From NCBI GenBank assembly GCA_949152475.1, contig CASCJZ010000077.1, positions 161,966 to 225,965 on the forward strand: a stretch of DNA of 64,000 nucleotides, in the 5' to 3' direction. Position numbers and translations under genes: made by a program. This stretch comes from Terebella lapidaria (taxonomy: Eukaryota > Annelida > Polychaeta > Terebellida > Terebellidae). Positions 36,930 to 51,249 of this stretch are shown here, one piece after another. Within the stretch, counting starts at the first letter, position 1, and each line of letters opens with the position of its first letter. The notes under the pieces were generated by a model. It was not told where the DNA came from, searched no databases, and saw only the letters and a list, made by a program, of their open reading frames with translations.

Positions 36930-39866
36930 CTCCACCATACGATGGACATGTGACGCTCCACTGTATGATGGACATGCGATGCTTTACTGTACAATGGACA
37001 CGTTATGCTCAACCGTAAGACTGACATGCGATGCTCCACAGTACGATGGACCTGGGACGCTCCATCATACGATGGAAATGTGACGCTCCACCGTACGATC
37101 GACATGCGATGCTCCACCGTATGATCGGCATGTGATGCTCCACCGTACGATGGACATGCGATGTTCCACCGTATGATGGACATCTGATGCTCCACCATAC
37201 GATGGACATGCGACACTCCGCTGTACGATGGACATGCGACGCTCCACTGTACGATGGACATGTGACGCTCCACCGTACGATGGACATGCGATGCTCCATC
37301 GTACGATGGACATGGGATGCTCTATCGTACGATGGACATGGGATGCTCCACTGTATGATGGACATGTGACGCTCCACCGTACGATGGACATGCGATGCTA
37401 CACCGTACTATGAACCTGTGATGCTCCACCGTACAATGGACATCTGACGCTCCACCGTACGATAGACATGCGATGCTCCACCATACGATGGACATGTGAC
37501 GCTCCACTGTACGATGGACATGTGACGCTCCACCATATGATGGACATGCAAGGCTGCACTGTACAATGGACATGTGACGCTCCACCGTACGATGGTCATG
37601 CGACGCTCCACCGTATGATGGACATGCAACGTCCATCGTACGATGGACATGTGACGCTCCACCATACGATGGACATCTGACGCTCCACCGTACGATGGAC
37701 ATGCGATGCTCCACTGTACGATGGACATGTGACGCTCCACCGTATGATTGACATGCGAGGCTCCACTGTACGATGGACATGTGACGCTCCACCATACGAT
37801 GGACATCCGACGCTCCACTGTAGGATGGACATGCGATGCACCACCGTACGATGGACATGCGACGTTCCATCGTACGATGGACATGCGACGCTCCACCGTA
37901 CGATGGACATGGGATGCTCCACCGTATGATGGACATGTGACGCTCCACCCTACGATGGACATGAGATGCTCCACCGTACGATAGACATCTGACGCTCCAT
38001 TGTACGATAGACATGCGATGCTCCACCATACGATGGACATGTGACGCTCCACCGTACGATGGACATCCGACGCTCCACTGTATGATGGACATGGGATGCT
38101 CCACCGTACGATGGACATGCGATGCTCCACCGTACGATGGACCTGTGATGCTCCACCATACGATGGACATGTGACGCTCCACCGTACGATGGACATGCGA
38201 CGCTCCACCGTATGATGGACATGCAATGCTCCATCGTACGATGGACATGTGACGCTCCACCATACGATGGACATCTGACGCTCCACCGTACGATGGACAT
38301 GCGATGCTCCACTGTACGATGGACATGTGACGCTCCACCGTATGATTGACATGTGAGGCTATACTGTACGATGGACATGTGACGCTCCACCGTACGATGG
38401 ACATGGGATGCTCCTTCGTACGATGGACATGTGACGCTCCACCGTACGATGGACATGGGATGCTCCACCGTAGGATGGACATGTGACGCTCCACCGTACG
38501 ATGGGCATGCGATGCTCCACTGTACGATGGACATGTGACGCTCCACCGTAGGATGGACATGCGAGGCTCCACTGTACGATGGACATGTGACCCTCCACCG
38601 TACGATGGACATGGGATGCTCCATCGTACGATGGACATGGGATGCTCCATCGTACGATGGACATGTGACGCTCCACTGTACGATCGACATGCGATGCTCC
38701 ACCGTACGATGGACATGTGACGCTCCACCGTACGATGGACATCTGACGCTCCACCGTACGATGGACATGCTATGCTCCACCGTACATTGGACATGTGACG
38801 CTCCACCGTACGATGGACATGGGACGCTCCACCGTATAATGGACATGTGACGCTCCACCGTACGATGGACATGTGATGCTCCACCGAATGATGGACATGC
38901 GAGGCTCCACCGTAAGATGGACATGGGATGCTCCACCGTATGATGGACATGTGACGCTCCACCGTACGATGGACATGCGACGCTCCATCGTACGATGGAC
39001 ATGGGATGCTCCACCGTATGATGGACATGTGACGCTCCACCGTACGATGGACATGCGTTGCTCCACTGTACGATGGACATGTGATGCTCCACCGTACGAT
39101 GGACATCTGACGCTCCACCGTACGATAGACATGCGATGCTCCACCGTACGATGGACATGTGACGCTCCACCGTATGATGGACATCTGACGCTCCTCCGTA
39201 CGATGGACATTCGACGCTCAAATGTACGATGGACATGTGACGTTCCACCGTACGATGGACATGAGACGCTCCATCGTATGATGGCCTAGTGACGCTCCAC
39301 CTTACGATGGACATGCGATGCTCCACCGTACGATGGACATGAGATGCTCCACCGTACGATAGACATCTGACGCTCCATTGTACGATAGACATGCGATGCT
39401 CCACCGTAAGATGGACATGTGATGCTCCACCGTTCGATAGACATGCGACGCTCCATCGTACCCTGGACATGGGATGCTCCACCGTATGATGGACATGTGA
39501 CGCTCCACTGTTCGATGGGCATGCGATGCTCCACCGTACGATGGACCTGTGACGCTCCTCCGTACGATGGACATGCGACGCTCCACTGTACGATGGACAT
39601 GTGACGCTCCACCGTACGATGGACATGGGATGCTCCATCGTATGATGGATATGTGACGCTCCACCGTACGATCGACATGCGATGCTCCACCGTATGATGG
39701 ACATGTGATGCTCCATCGTACGATGGACATCTGACGCTCCACTGTACGATGGACATGCTATGCTCCACCGTACGATAGACATGTGACGCTCCACCGTACG
39801 ATGGACATGGGATGCTCCATCGTACGATGGACATGTGACGCTCCACCGTACGATCGACATGTGACG
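36930..39866 (+). repeat. 2937-bp tandem duplication, copy 1
   Basis: Repeats at an offset of 2937 bp = 113 x 26 minus 1, the missing base being the 25-mer at 37620-37644. Translated minus-strand frames such as 37322-39184 and 40259-42121 look identical. Right-domain markers include TAAGACTGACATG (37017), GATGGACCTGGG, GATCGGCATG and TACTATGAACCTG. Confidence 0.92.
37620..37644 (+). repeat. 25-bp length-variant monomer, right-domain marker
   Basis: GCAACGTCCATCG stands for GCAACGCTCCATCG-type sequence with one base lost. The same scar is near 40566, 44676, 52158 and 63513, and nowhere in the left domain. Confidence 0.9.
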
Positions 39867-42803
39867 CTCCACCATACGATGGACATGTGACGCTCCACTG
39901 TATGATGGACATGCGATGCTTTACTGTACAATGGACACGTTATGCTCAACCGTAAGACTGACATGCGATGCTCCACAGTACGATGGACCTGGGACGCTCC
40001 ATCATACGATGGAAATGTGACGCTCCACCGTACGATCGACATGCGATGCTCCACCGTATGATCGGCATGTGATGCTCCACCGTACGATGGACATGCGATG
40101 TTCCACCGTATGATGGACATCTGATGCTCCACCATACGATGGACATGCGACACTCCGCTGTACGATGGACATGCGACGCTCCACTGTACGATGGACATGT
40201 GACGCTCCACCGTACGATGGACATGCGATGCTCCATCGTACGATGGACATGGGATGCTCTATCGTACGATGGACATGGGATGCTCCACTGTATGATGGAC
40301 ATGTGACGCTCCACCGTACGATGGACATGCGATGCTACACCGTACTATGAACCTGTGATGCTCCACCGTACAATGGACATCTGACGCTCCACCGTACGAT
40401 AGACATGCGATGCTCCACCATACGATGGACATGTGACGCTCCACTGTACGATGGACATGTGACGCTCCACCATATGATGGACATGCAAGGCTGCACTGTA
40501 CAATGGACATGTGACGCTCCACCGTACGATGGTCATGCGACGCTCCACCGTATGATGGACATGCAACGTCCATCGTACGATGGACATGTGACGCTCCACC
40601 ATACGATGGACATCTGACGCTCCACCGTACGATGGACATGCGATGCTCCACTGTACGATGGACATGTGACGCTCCACCGTATGATTGACATGCGAGGCTC
40701 CACTGTACGATGGACATGTGACGCTCCACCATACGATGGACATCCGACGCTCCACTGTAGGATGGACATGCGATGCACCACCGTACGATGGACATGCGAC
40801 GTTCCATCGTACGATGGACATGCGACGCTCCACCGTACGATGGACATGGGATGCTCCACCGTATGATGGACATGTGACGCTCCACCCTACGATGGACATG
40901 AGATGCTCCACCGTACGATAGACATCTGACGCTCCATTGTACGATAGACATGCGATGCTCCACCATACGATGGACATGTGACGCTCCACCGTACGATGGA
41001 CATCCGACGCTCCACTGTATGATGGACATGGGATGCTCCACCGTACGATGGACATGCGATGCTCCACCGTACGATGGACCTGTGATGCTCCACCATACGA
41101 TGGACATGTGACGCTCCACCGTACGATGGACATGCGACGCTCCACCGTATGATGGACATGCAATGCTCCATCGTACGATGGACATGTGACGCTCCACCAT
41201 ACGATGGACATCTGACGCTCCACCGTACGATGGACATGCGATGCTCCACTGTACGATGGACATGTGACGCTCCACCGTATGATTGACATGTGAGGCTATA
41301 CTGTACGATGGACATGTGACGCTCCACCGTACGATGGACATGGGATGCTCCTTCGTACGATGGACATGTGACGCTCCACCGTACGATGGACATGGGATGC
41401 TCCACCGTAGGATGGACATGTGACGCTCCACCGTACGATGGGCATGCGATGCTCCACTGTACGATGGACATGTGACGCTCCACCGTAGGATGGACATGCG
41501 AGGCTCCACTGTACGATGGACATGTGACCCTCCACCGTACGATGGACATGGGATGCTCCATCGTACGATGGACATGGGATGCTCCATCGTACGATGGACA
41601 TGTGACGCTCCACTGTACGATCGACATGCGATGCTCCACCGTACGATGGACATGTGACGCTCCACCGTACGATGGACATCTGACGCTCCACCGTACGATG
41701 GACATGCTATGCTCCACCGTACATTGGACATGTGACGCTCCACCGTACGATGGACATGGGACGCTCCACCGTATAATGGACATGTGACGCTCCACCGTAC
41801 GATGGACATGTGATGCTCCACCGAATGATGGACATGCGAGGCTCCACCGTAAGATGGACATGGGATGCTCCACCGTATGATGGACATGTGACGCTCCACC
41901 GTACGATGGACATGCGACGCTCCATCGTACGATGGACATGGGATGCTCCACCGTATGATGGACATGTGACGCTCCACCGTACGATGGACATGCGTTGCTC
42001 CACTGTACGATGGACATGTGATGCTCCACCGTACGATGGACATCTGACGCTCCACCGTACGATAGACATGCGATGCTCCACCGTACGATGGACATGTGAC
42101 GCTCCACCGTATGATGGACATCTGACGCTCCTCCGTACGATGGACATTCGACGCTCAAATGTACGATGGACATGTGACGTTCCACCGTACGATGGACATG
42201 AGACGCTCCATCGTATGATGGCCTAGTGACGCTCCACCTTACGATGGACATGCGATGCTCCACCGTACGATGGACATGAGATGCTCCACCGTACGATAGA
42301 CATCTGACGCTCCATTGTACGATAGACATGCGATGCTCCACCGTAAGATGGACATGTGATGCTCCACCGTTCGATAGACATGCGACGCTCCATCGTACCC
42401 TGGACATGGGATGCTCCACCGTATGATGGACATGTGACGCTCCACTGTTCGATGGGCATGCGATGCTCCACCGTACGATGGACCTGTGACGCTCCTCCGT
42501 ACGATGGACATGCGACGCTCCACTGTACGATGGACATGTGACGCTCCACCGTACGATGGACATGGGATGCTCCATCGTATGATGGATATGTGACGCTCCA
42601 CCGTACGATCGACATGCGATGCTCCACCGTATGATGGACATGTGATGCTCCATCGTACGATGGACATCTGACGCTCCACTGTACGATGGACATGCTATGC
42701 TCCACCGTACGATAGACATGTGACGCTCCACCGTACGATGGACATGGGATGCTCCATCGTACGATGGACATGTGACGCTCCACCGTACGATCGACATGCG
42801 ATA
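39867..42803 (+). repeat. 2937-bp tandem duplication, copy 2
   Basis: Second copy of 36930-39866, diverging at about 42804 where CGATATTCCAACG begins instead of the expected GTGACGCTCCACC. From about 40700 this copy is also matched at an offset of 18868 and then 18842 bp by 59.5-64 kb. Confidence 0.92.
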
Positions 42804-43764
42804 TTCCAACGTATGATGGACATGTGATGCTCCACCGTACGATGGACATGTGACGCTCCACCGTACGATGGACATGCGACGCTCCACTGTATGATGGACA
42901 TGCGATGCTTTACTGTACAATGGACACGTGACGCTCCACCGTATGATGGACATGCGACGCTCCATCGTACGATGGACTAGCGAAGCTCCACCGTAAGATG
43001 GACATGTGATGCTCCACAATACAATGGACATGGGATGCTCCATCATATGATGGACATGTGGCACTCCACCGTACGATGGACATCTGACGCTCCTCCGTAT
43101 GATGGACATGCGACGCTCCACCGTAAGGTGGACATGCGACGCTCCACTGTACGATGGACATGTGACGCTCCACCGTACGATGGACATCTGACGCTCCTCC
43201 TTACGATGAACATGCGACGCTCAAATGTACGATGGACATGTGACGCTCCATCGTACGATGGACATGCGACGCTCCATCGTATGATGGCCTAGTGACGCTC
43301 CATCGTAAGATGGACATGCAACGCTCCACCGTACGATGGACATGTGATTCTCCACTGTATGATGGACATGTGACGCTACACCGTACGATGGACATGGGAC
43401 GCTCCAATGTACGATGGACATGCGACGCTCCACTGTACGATGGACATGCGATGCTCCACTGTACGATGGACATGGGACGCTCCACCGTATTATGGACATG
43501 CGAGGCTCCACCGTACGATGGACATGGGATGCTCCATCGTACGATGGACATGGGACGCTCCACCGTATTATGGACATGCGAGGCTCCACCGTACGATGGA
43601 CATGCGATGCTCCACCGTACGATGGACCTGTGACGCTCCTCCGTACGATGGACATGCGACGCTCCACTGTACGATGGACATGCGACGCTCCATCGTACGA
43701 TAGACATGTGACACTCCACCGTAAGATGGACATGCGAGGCTCCACCGTACAATAGACATGCGAC
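42804..43764 (+). repeat. Interval between the 2937-bp and 7485-bp units
   Basis: Matches 61646-62606 at an offset of 18842 bp. Distinctive monomers: CGATATTCCAACG near 42797, GTAAGGTGGACATG near 43124, GTGATTCTCC near 43343 and two CCGTATTATGG monomers near 43485 and 43563. Related monomer orders occur at 46.0-46.7 and 53.5-54.2 kb. Satellite only. Confidence 0.8.
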
Positions 43765-46700
43765 GCTCCACTGTATGATGGACATGCGATGCTTTACTGT
43801 ACAATGGACACGTTACGCTCAACCGTAAGATGGACGTGCGATGCTCCACAGTATGATGGACATGGGACGCTCCATCATACGATGGACATGTGATGCTCCA
43901 CCATACGATCGACATGCGATGCTCCACCGTACGATCGACATGTGATGCTCCACCGTACGATGGACATGTGACGCTCCACCATACGATGGACATGTGACGC
44001 TCCACTGTATGATGGACATGCGATGCTTTACTGTACAATGGACACGTTATGCTCAACCGTAAGACTGACATGCGATGCTCCACAGTACGATGGACCTGGG
44101 ACGCTCCATCATACGATGGAAATGTGACGCTCCACCGTACGATCGACATGCGATGCTCCACCGTATGATCGGCATGTGATGCTCCACCGTACGATGGACA
44201 TGCGATGTTCCACCGTATGATGGACATCTGATGCTCCACCATACGATGGACATGCGACACTCCGCTGTACGATGGACATGCGACGCTCCACTGTACGATG
44301 GACATGTGACGCTCCACCGTACGATGGACATGCGATGCTCCATCGTACGATGGACATGGGATGCTCTATCGTACGATGGACATGGGATGCTCCACTGTAT
44401 GATGGACATGTGACGCTCCACCGTACGATGGACATGCGATGCTACACCGTACGATGAACCTGTGATGCTCCACCGTACAATGGACATCTGACGCTCCACC
44501 GTACGATAGACATGCGATGCTCCACCATACGATGGACATGTGATGCTCCACTGTACGATGGACATGTGACGCTCCACCATATGATGGACATGCAAGGCTG
44601 CACTGTACAATGGACATGTGACGCTCCACCGTACGATGGTCATGCGACGCTCCACCGTATGATGGACATGCAACGTCCATCGTACGATGGACATGTGACG
44701 CTCCACCATACGATGGACATCTGACGCTCCACCGTACGATGGACATGCGATGCTCCACTGTACGATGGACATGTGACGCTCCACCGTATGATTGACATGC
44801 GAGGCTCCACTGTACGATGGACATGTGACGCCCCACTGTACGATGGACATGCTATGCTCCACTGTATGATGGACATGCGATGCTTTGCTGTACAATGGAC
44901 ACGTTACGCTCAACCGTAAGATGGACATGCGATGCTACACAGTACGATGGACATGGGACGCTCCATCATACGATGGACATGTGACGCTCCACCGTACGAT
45001 GGACATGCGATGCTCCACCGTACGATGGACATGCGATGCTCCACCATACGATGGACATGTGACGCTTCACTGTACGATGGACATGTGACGCTCCACCATA
45101 TGATGGACATGCAAGGCTGCACTGTACAATGGACATGTGACGCTCCACAGTACGATGGACATGGGACGCTCCATCATACGATGGACATGTGACGCTCCAC
45201 CGTACGATGGACATGCGATGCTCCACCGTACGATGGACATGCGATGCTCCACCGTACGATGGACATCTGATCCTCCACCTTACGATCGACATGTGATGCT
45301 CCACTGTACGATGGACATGTGACGCTGCACCGTACGATGGACATGGGACGCTCCAATGTACGATGGACATGCGACGCTCCACTGTACGATGGACATGCGA
45401 TGCTCCACTGTACGATGGACATGTGACGCTCCACCGTAGGATGGACATGCGAGGCTCCACTGTACGATGGACATGTGACCCTCCACCGTACGATGGACAT
45501 GGGATGCTCCGTCGTACGATGGACATCTGACGCTCCTCCGTACGATGGACATTCGACGCTCAAATGTACGATGGACATGTGACGTTCCACCGTACGATGG
45601 ACATGAGACGCTCCATCGTATGATGGCCTAGTGACGCTCCACCTTACGATGGACATGCGATGCTCCACCGTAGGATGGACATGAGATGCTCCACCGTACG
45701 ATAGACATCTGACGCTCCATTGTACGATAGACATGCGATGCTCCACCGTACGATGGACATGTGATGCTCCACCGTTCGATAGACATCTGACGCTCCACCG
45801 TACGATAGACATGCGATGCTCCACCGTACGATGGACATGTGACGCCCCACCGTACGATAGACATGAGACGCTCCATCGTACCATGGACGTGGGATGCTCC
45901 ACCGTATGATGGACATGTGACGCCCCACCGTACGATAGACATGCGACGCTCCATCGTACCATGGACATGCGACGCTCCACTGTATGATGGACATGCGATG
46001 CTTTACTGTACAATGGACACGTGACGCTCCACCGTATGATGGACATGCGACGCTCCATCGTACGATGGACTAGCGAAGCTCCACCGTAAGATGGACATGT
46101 GATGCTCCACAATACAATGGACATGAGATGCTCCATCATACGATGGACATGAGATGCTCCATCATACGATGGACATGTGGCACTCCACCATACGATGGAC
46201 ATCTGACGCTCCTCCGTATGATGGACATGCGACGCTCCACCGTAAGGTGGACATGCGACGCTCCACCGTACGATGGACATGTGATGCTCCACCGTACGAT
46301 GGACATCTGACGTTCCTCCTTACGATGGACATGCGACGCTCAAATGTACGATGGACATGTGACGCTCCATCGTACGATGGACATGTGACGCTCCATCGTA
46401 TGATGGCCTAGTGACGCTCCATCGTAAGATGGACATGCGACGCTCCACCGTACGATGGACATGTGATTCTCCACTGTATGATGGACATGTGACGCTCCAC
46501 CGTACGATGGACATGGAACGCTCCAATGTACGATGGACATGCGACGCTCCACTGTACGATGGACATGCGATGCTCCACTGTACGATGGACATGGGACGCT
46601 CCACTGTACGATGGACATGCGATGCTCCACTGTACGATGGACATGGGACGCTCCACCGTATGATGGACATGCGAGGCTCCACCGTACGATGGACATGGGA

Positions 46701-47548
46701 TGCTCCATCGTACGATGGACATGTGACGCTCCACCGTACGATCGACATGCGATGCTCCACGGAATGATGGACATGTGATGCTCCACTGTACGATGGACAT
46801 CTGATGCTCCATCGTACGATCGACATGTGACGCTCCACTGTACGATGGACATGTGACGCTGCACCGTACGATGGACATGGGACGCTCCAATATACGATGG
46901 ACATGCGACGCTCCACTGTATGATGGACATGCGATGCTTTACTGTACAATGGACACGTGACGCTCCACCGTATGATGGACATGCGACGCTCCATCGTACG
47001 ATGGACTAGTGAAGCTCCACCGTAAGATGGACATGTGATGCTCCACAGTACGATGGACATGAGATGCTCCATCATACGATGGACATGTGGCACTCCACCG
47101 TACGATCGACATGCGATGCTCCATCGTACGATCGACATGCGATGCTCCACCGTACGATGGACAAGTGACGCTCCACCGTACGATGCACATGGGACGCTCC
47201 AATGTACGATGGACATGCGATGCTCCACTGTACGATGGACATGCGATGCTTCGCGGTACGATGGACATGTGATGCTCCACCGTATGATGGACATGTGAGG
47301 CTCCACTGTACGATGGACATGTGACGCTCCACCGTACGATGGACATGGGATGCTCCATCGTACGATGGACATGTGACGCTCCACCGTACGATCGACATGC
47401 GATGCTCCACCGTATGATGGACATGTGACGCTCCACCGTACGATGGACATCTGACGCTCCACTGTACGATGGACATGCTATGCTCCACCGTACGATGGAC
47501 ATGTGACGCTCCACCGTACGATGGACATGGGATGCTCCATCGTACGAT

Positions 47549-47964
47549 GGACATGGGACGCTCCACCGTACGATGGACATGTGACGCTCCACCGTACGAT
47601 CGACATGCGATGCCCCACCGTATGATGGACATGTGATGCTCCACCGTACGATGGACATATGACGCTCCCACGTACGATGGACATGCTATGCTCCACCGTA
47701 CGATGGACATGTGACGCTCCACGGTACGATGGACATGGGATGCTCCACCATACGATGGACATGTGACGCTCCACCGTATGATGGACATGTGACGCTCCAC
47801 CGTACGATGGACATGCGACGCTCCATCGTACGATGGACATGTGACAATCCACCGTACGATGGACATCTGACGATCCTCTGTACGATGGACAAGCGACGCT
47901 CCACTGTACGATGGACATGTGACGCTCCACCGTACGATGTACATGCGACGCTCCATCGTACGAT
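47549..47964 (+). repeat. Block-A-like island of sixteen monomers inside the right domain
   Basis: Exactly 416 bp = 16 x 26, present here but absent at the equivalent place in the second 7485-bp copy (junction near 54991-55017). Its right part contains GACAATCCACC, a CTGACGATCCTCTG monomer and GGACAAGCGACG, the order that follows the 44-mer in left-domain block A (compare 650-720), but without the 44-mer itself. Confidence 0.75.
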
Positions 47965-48770
47965 GGACTAGCGACACTCCACCGTAAGATGGACATGCGA
48001 CGCTCCACCGTACGATGGACATGCGACGCTCCATCGCAGGATGGACATGTGACGCTCCACCGTACAAAGGACATGCGATGCTGCACCGTACGATGGACAT
48101 GCAACGCTCCATCGTACGATAGACATGTGACACTCCACCGTAAGATGGACATGCGAGGCTCCACCGTACAATAGACATGCGACGCTCCACTGTATGATGG
48201 ACATGCGATGCTTTACTGTACAATGGACACGTTACGCTCAACTGTAAGATGGACATGCGATGCTGCACAGTATGATGGACATGGGACGCTCCATCATACG
48301 ATGGACATGTGATGCTCCACCATACGATCGACATGCGATGCTCCACCGTACGATCAACATGTGATGCTCCACTGTACGATGGACATGTGACGCTCCACCA
48401 TACGATGGACATGTGACGCTCCACTGTATGATGGACATGCGATGCTTTACTGTACAATGGACACGTTTTGCTCAACCGTAAGACTGACATGCGATGCTCC
48501 ACAGTACGATGGACCTGGGACGCTCCATCATACGATGGAAATGTGAGGCTCCACCGTACGATCGACATGCGATGCTCCACCGTATGATCGGCATGTGATG
48601 CTCCACCATACGATGGACATGCGATGTTCCACCGTACGATGGACATCTGATGCTCCACCGTACGATGGACATGTGACACTCCGCTGTACGATGGACATGC
48701 GACGCTCCACTGTACGATGGACATGTGACGCTCCACCGTACGATGGACATGCGATGCTCCATCGTACGAT

Positions 48771-51249
48771 GGACATGGGATGCTCTATCGTATGATGGAC
48801 TAGCGATGCTCCACCATAAGATGGACATGTGACGCTCCACCGTACGATGGACATGCGATGCTCCATCGTACGATGGACATGGGATGCTCCACCGTAGGAT
48901 GGACATGTGACGCTCCACCGTACGATGGACATGCGATGCTACACCGTACGATGGACATGGGATGCTCCACCGTACGATGGACATGGGATGCTCCACCGTA
49001 CGATGGACATCTCACGCTCCATCATACGATGGACATGCGATGCTCCACCGTACGATGGACATGTGATGCTCCACCGTATGATGGACATGCGAGGCTCCAC
49101 TGTACGATGGACATGTGATGCTCCACCGTACGATGGACATGGGATGCTCCGTCGTACGATGGACATGTGACGCTCCACCGTACGATGGACATGCGACGCT
49201 CCACGGCACGATGGACATGTGATGCTCCATCGTCCGACGGACATGCGACGCTCCATCGTACGATGAACTAGCGAAGCTCCACCGTAAGAAGGACACGCGA
49301 CGCTCCATCGTATGATGGACATGTGACGCTCCACCGTACAATGGACTAGTGATGCTCCACCGTACGATGGACATGCGACGCTCCATCGTACGATGGACTA
49401 GCGAAGCTCCACCGTAAGATGGACACGTGAAGCTCCACAGTACGATGGACATGGGACGCTCCATCATACGATGGACATGTGACGCTCCACCGTGCGATCG
49501 ACATGTGACGCTCCACTGTATGATGGACATGCAAAGCTCCACTGTACGATGGACATGTGATGCTCCACCGTACGATGGACATGCGACGCTCCATCGTGCG
49601 ATGGACATGCGATGCTCCATCGTGCGATGGACATTCGACGCTCCAACATATGATGGACATGCGAAGCTCCATCGAAGATGGACCTGCGATGCTCCACGGT
49701 ACGATGGACATGGGACGCTCCACCGTACGATGGACATGGGTCGCTCCATCGTACGATGGACATGTGACGCTTCACCGAACGATTGACATGCGAGGCCCCA
49801 CTGTATGATGGACATGTAACGCTCCACCATACGATGGACATCTGACGCTCCTCCGTACGATGGACATGCGACGCTCAAATGTACGATGGACATGTGACGC
49901 TCCACCGTATGATGGACATACGACGCTACATCGTATGATGGCCTAGTGACGCTCCATCGTAAGATGGACATGCGACGCTCCACCGTACGATGGACATGTG
50001 ATGCTCCACTGTACGATGGACATGTGACGCTCCACCGTACGATGGACATGGGACGCTCCAATGTACCATGGACATGCGACGCTCCACTGTACGATGGACA
50101 TGCGATGCTCCACTGTACGATGGACATGTGACGCTCCACCGTATGATGGACATGCGAGGCTCCACCGTACGATGGACATGGGATGCTCCATCGTATGATG
50201 GACATGTGACGCTCCACCGTACAATCGACATGCAATGCTCCACCGTACGATGGACATGTGATGCTCCACTGTACGATGGACATCTGACGCTCCACCGTAC
50301 GATCGACATGTGATGCTCCACTGTACGATGGACATGCGACGCTCCATCGTACAATGGACATGTGACGCTCCAGGGTACGATGGACATCTGTCGCTCCTCC
50401 GTACGATGGACATGCGAGCTCAAATGTACGATGGACATGTGACGCTCCACCGTACGATGGACATGTGAAGCTCCATCGTATGATGGCCTAGTGATGCTCC
50501 ATCGTAAGATGGACATGTGACGTTCCATCGTACGATGGACATGCGATGCTCCACCGTACGATGGACATGGGATGCTCCACCGTACGATGGACATGGGATG
50601 CTCCACCGTACGATGGACATGTGATGCTCCACCGTACGATGGACATGGGATGCTCCGTCGTACGATGGACATGTGACGCTCCGCCGTACGATGGACATGC
50701 GACGCTCCACTGCACGATGGACATGCGACGCTCCACTGTACGATGGACATGTGATTATCCATCGTCCGACGGACATGCGACGCTCCATCGTACGATGAAC
50801 TAGCGAAGCTCCACCGTAAGAAGGACATGCGACGCTCCATCGTACGATGGACATGTGACGCTCCACCATACAATGTACTAGTGATGCTCCACCGTACGAT
50901 GGACATGCGACGCTCCATCGTACGATGGACTAGCGAAGCTCCACCGTAAGATGGACACGTGACGCTCCACAGTACGATGGACATGGGACGCTCCATCATA
51001 CGATGGACATGTGACGCTCCACCGTACGATCGACATGCGATGCTCCACCGTACGATCGACATGTGATGCTCCACTGTACGATGGACATGTGACGCTCCAC
51101 CGTACGATGGACATGCGTTGCTCCACTGTACGATGGACAAGTGATGCTCCACCGTACGATGGACATCTGATGCTCCACCGTACGATAGACATGCGATGCT
51201 CCACCGTACGATGGACATGTGACGCTCCACCGTACGATGGACATGTGAC
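48771..51249 (+). repeat. Part of the 7485-bp unit with no second copy in the window
   Basis: About 2.48 kb of satellite with the most irregular monomers of the window: GTCCGACGG near 49232 and 50764, GAACTAGCG near 49264 and 50786, a 25-mer CCATCGAAGATGG near 49668, and a 25-mer GCGAGCTCAAATG near 50416. Parts of 49.1-49.45 kb and 50.6-50.95 kb resemble one another, suggesting an older, eroded duplication. Confidence 0.7.

Larger units (their letters stand above)
43765..51249 (+). repeat. 7485-bp unit, copy 1
   Basis: The start of the unit reappears at 51250 (offset 7485 bp = 288 x 26 minus 3, matching three 25-mers near 44676, 49668 and 50414). The part 43765-48770 is matched by 51250-55813 through offsets of 7485, 7459 and 7043 bp, so the second copy has lost 1 and then 16 monomers. 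The front of the unit (about 43775-44800) also resembles 36730-37750 at an offset of 7044 bp. Confidence 0.85.

Noticed and set aside
49550-49760. Possible non-satellite insertion, because monomers here look irregular (GTGCGATGG, CATCGAAGATGG, CATGGGTCG)
   Set aside because: Each still aligns to the 26-bp monomer, with only one base missing near 49668, so this is divergent satellite and not an insert.
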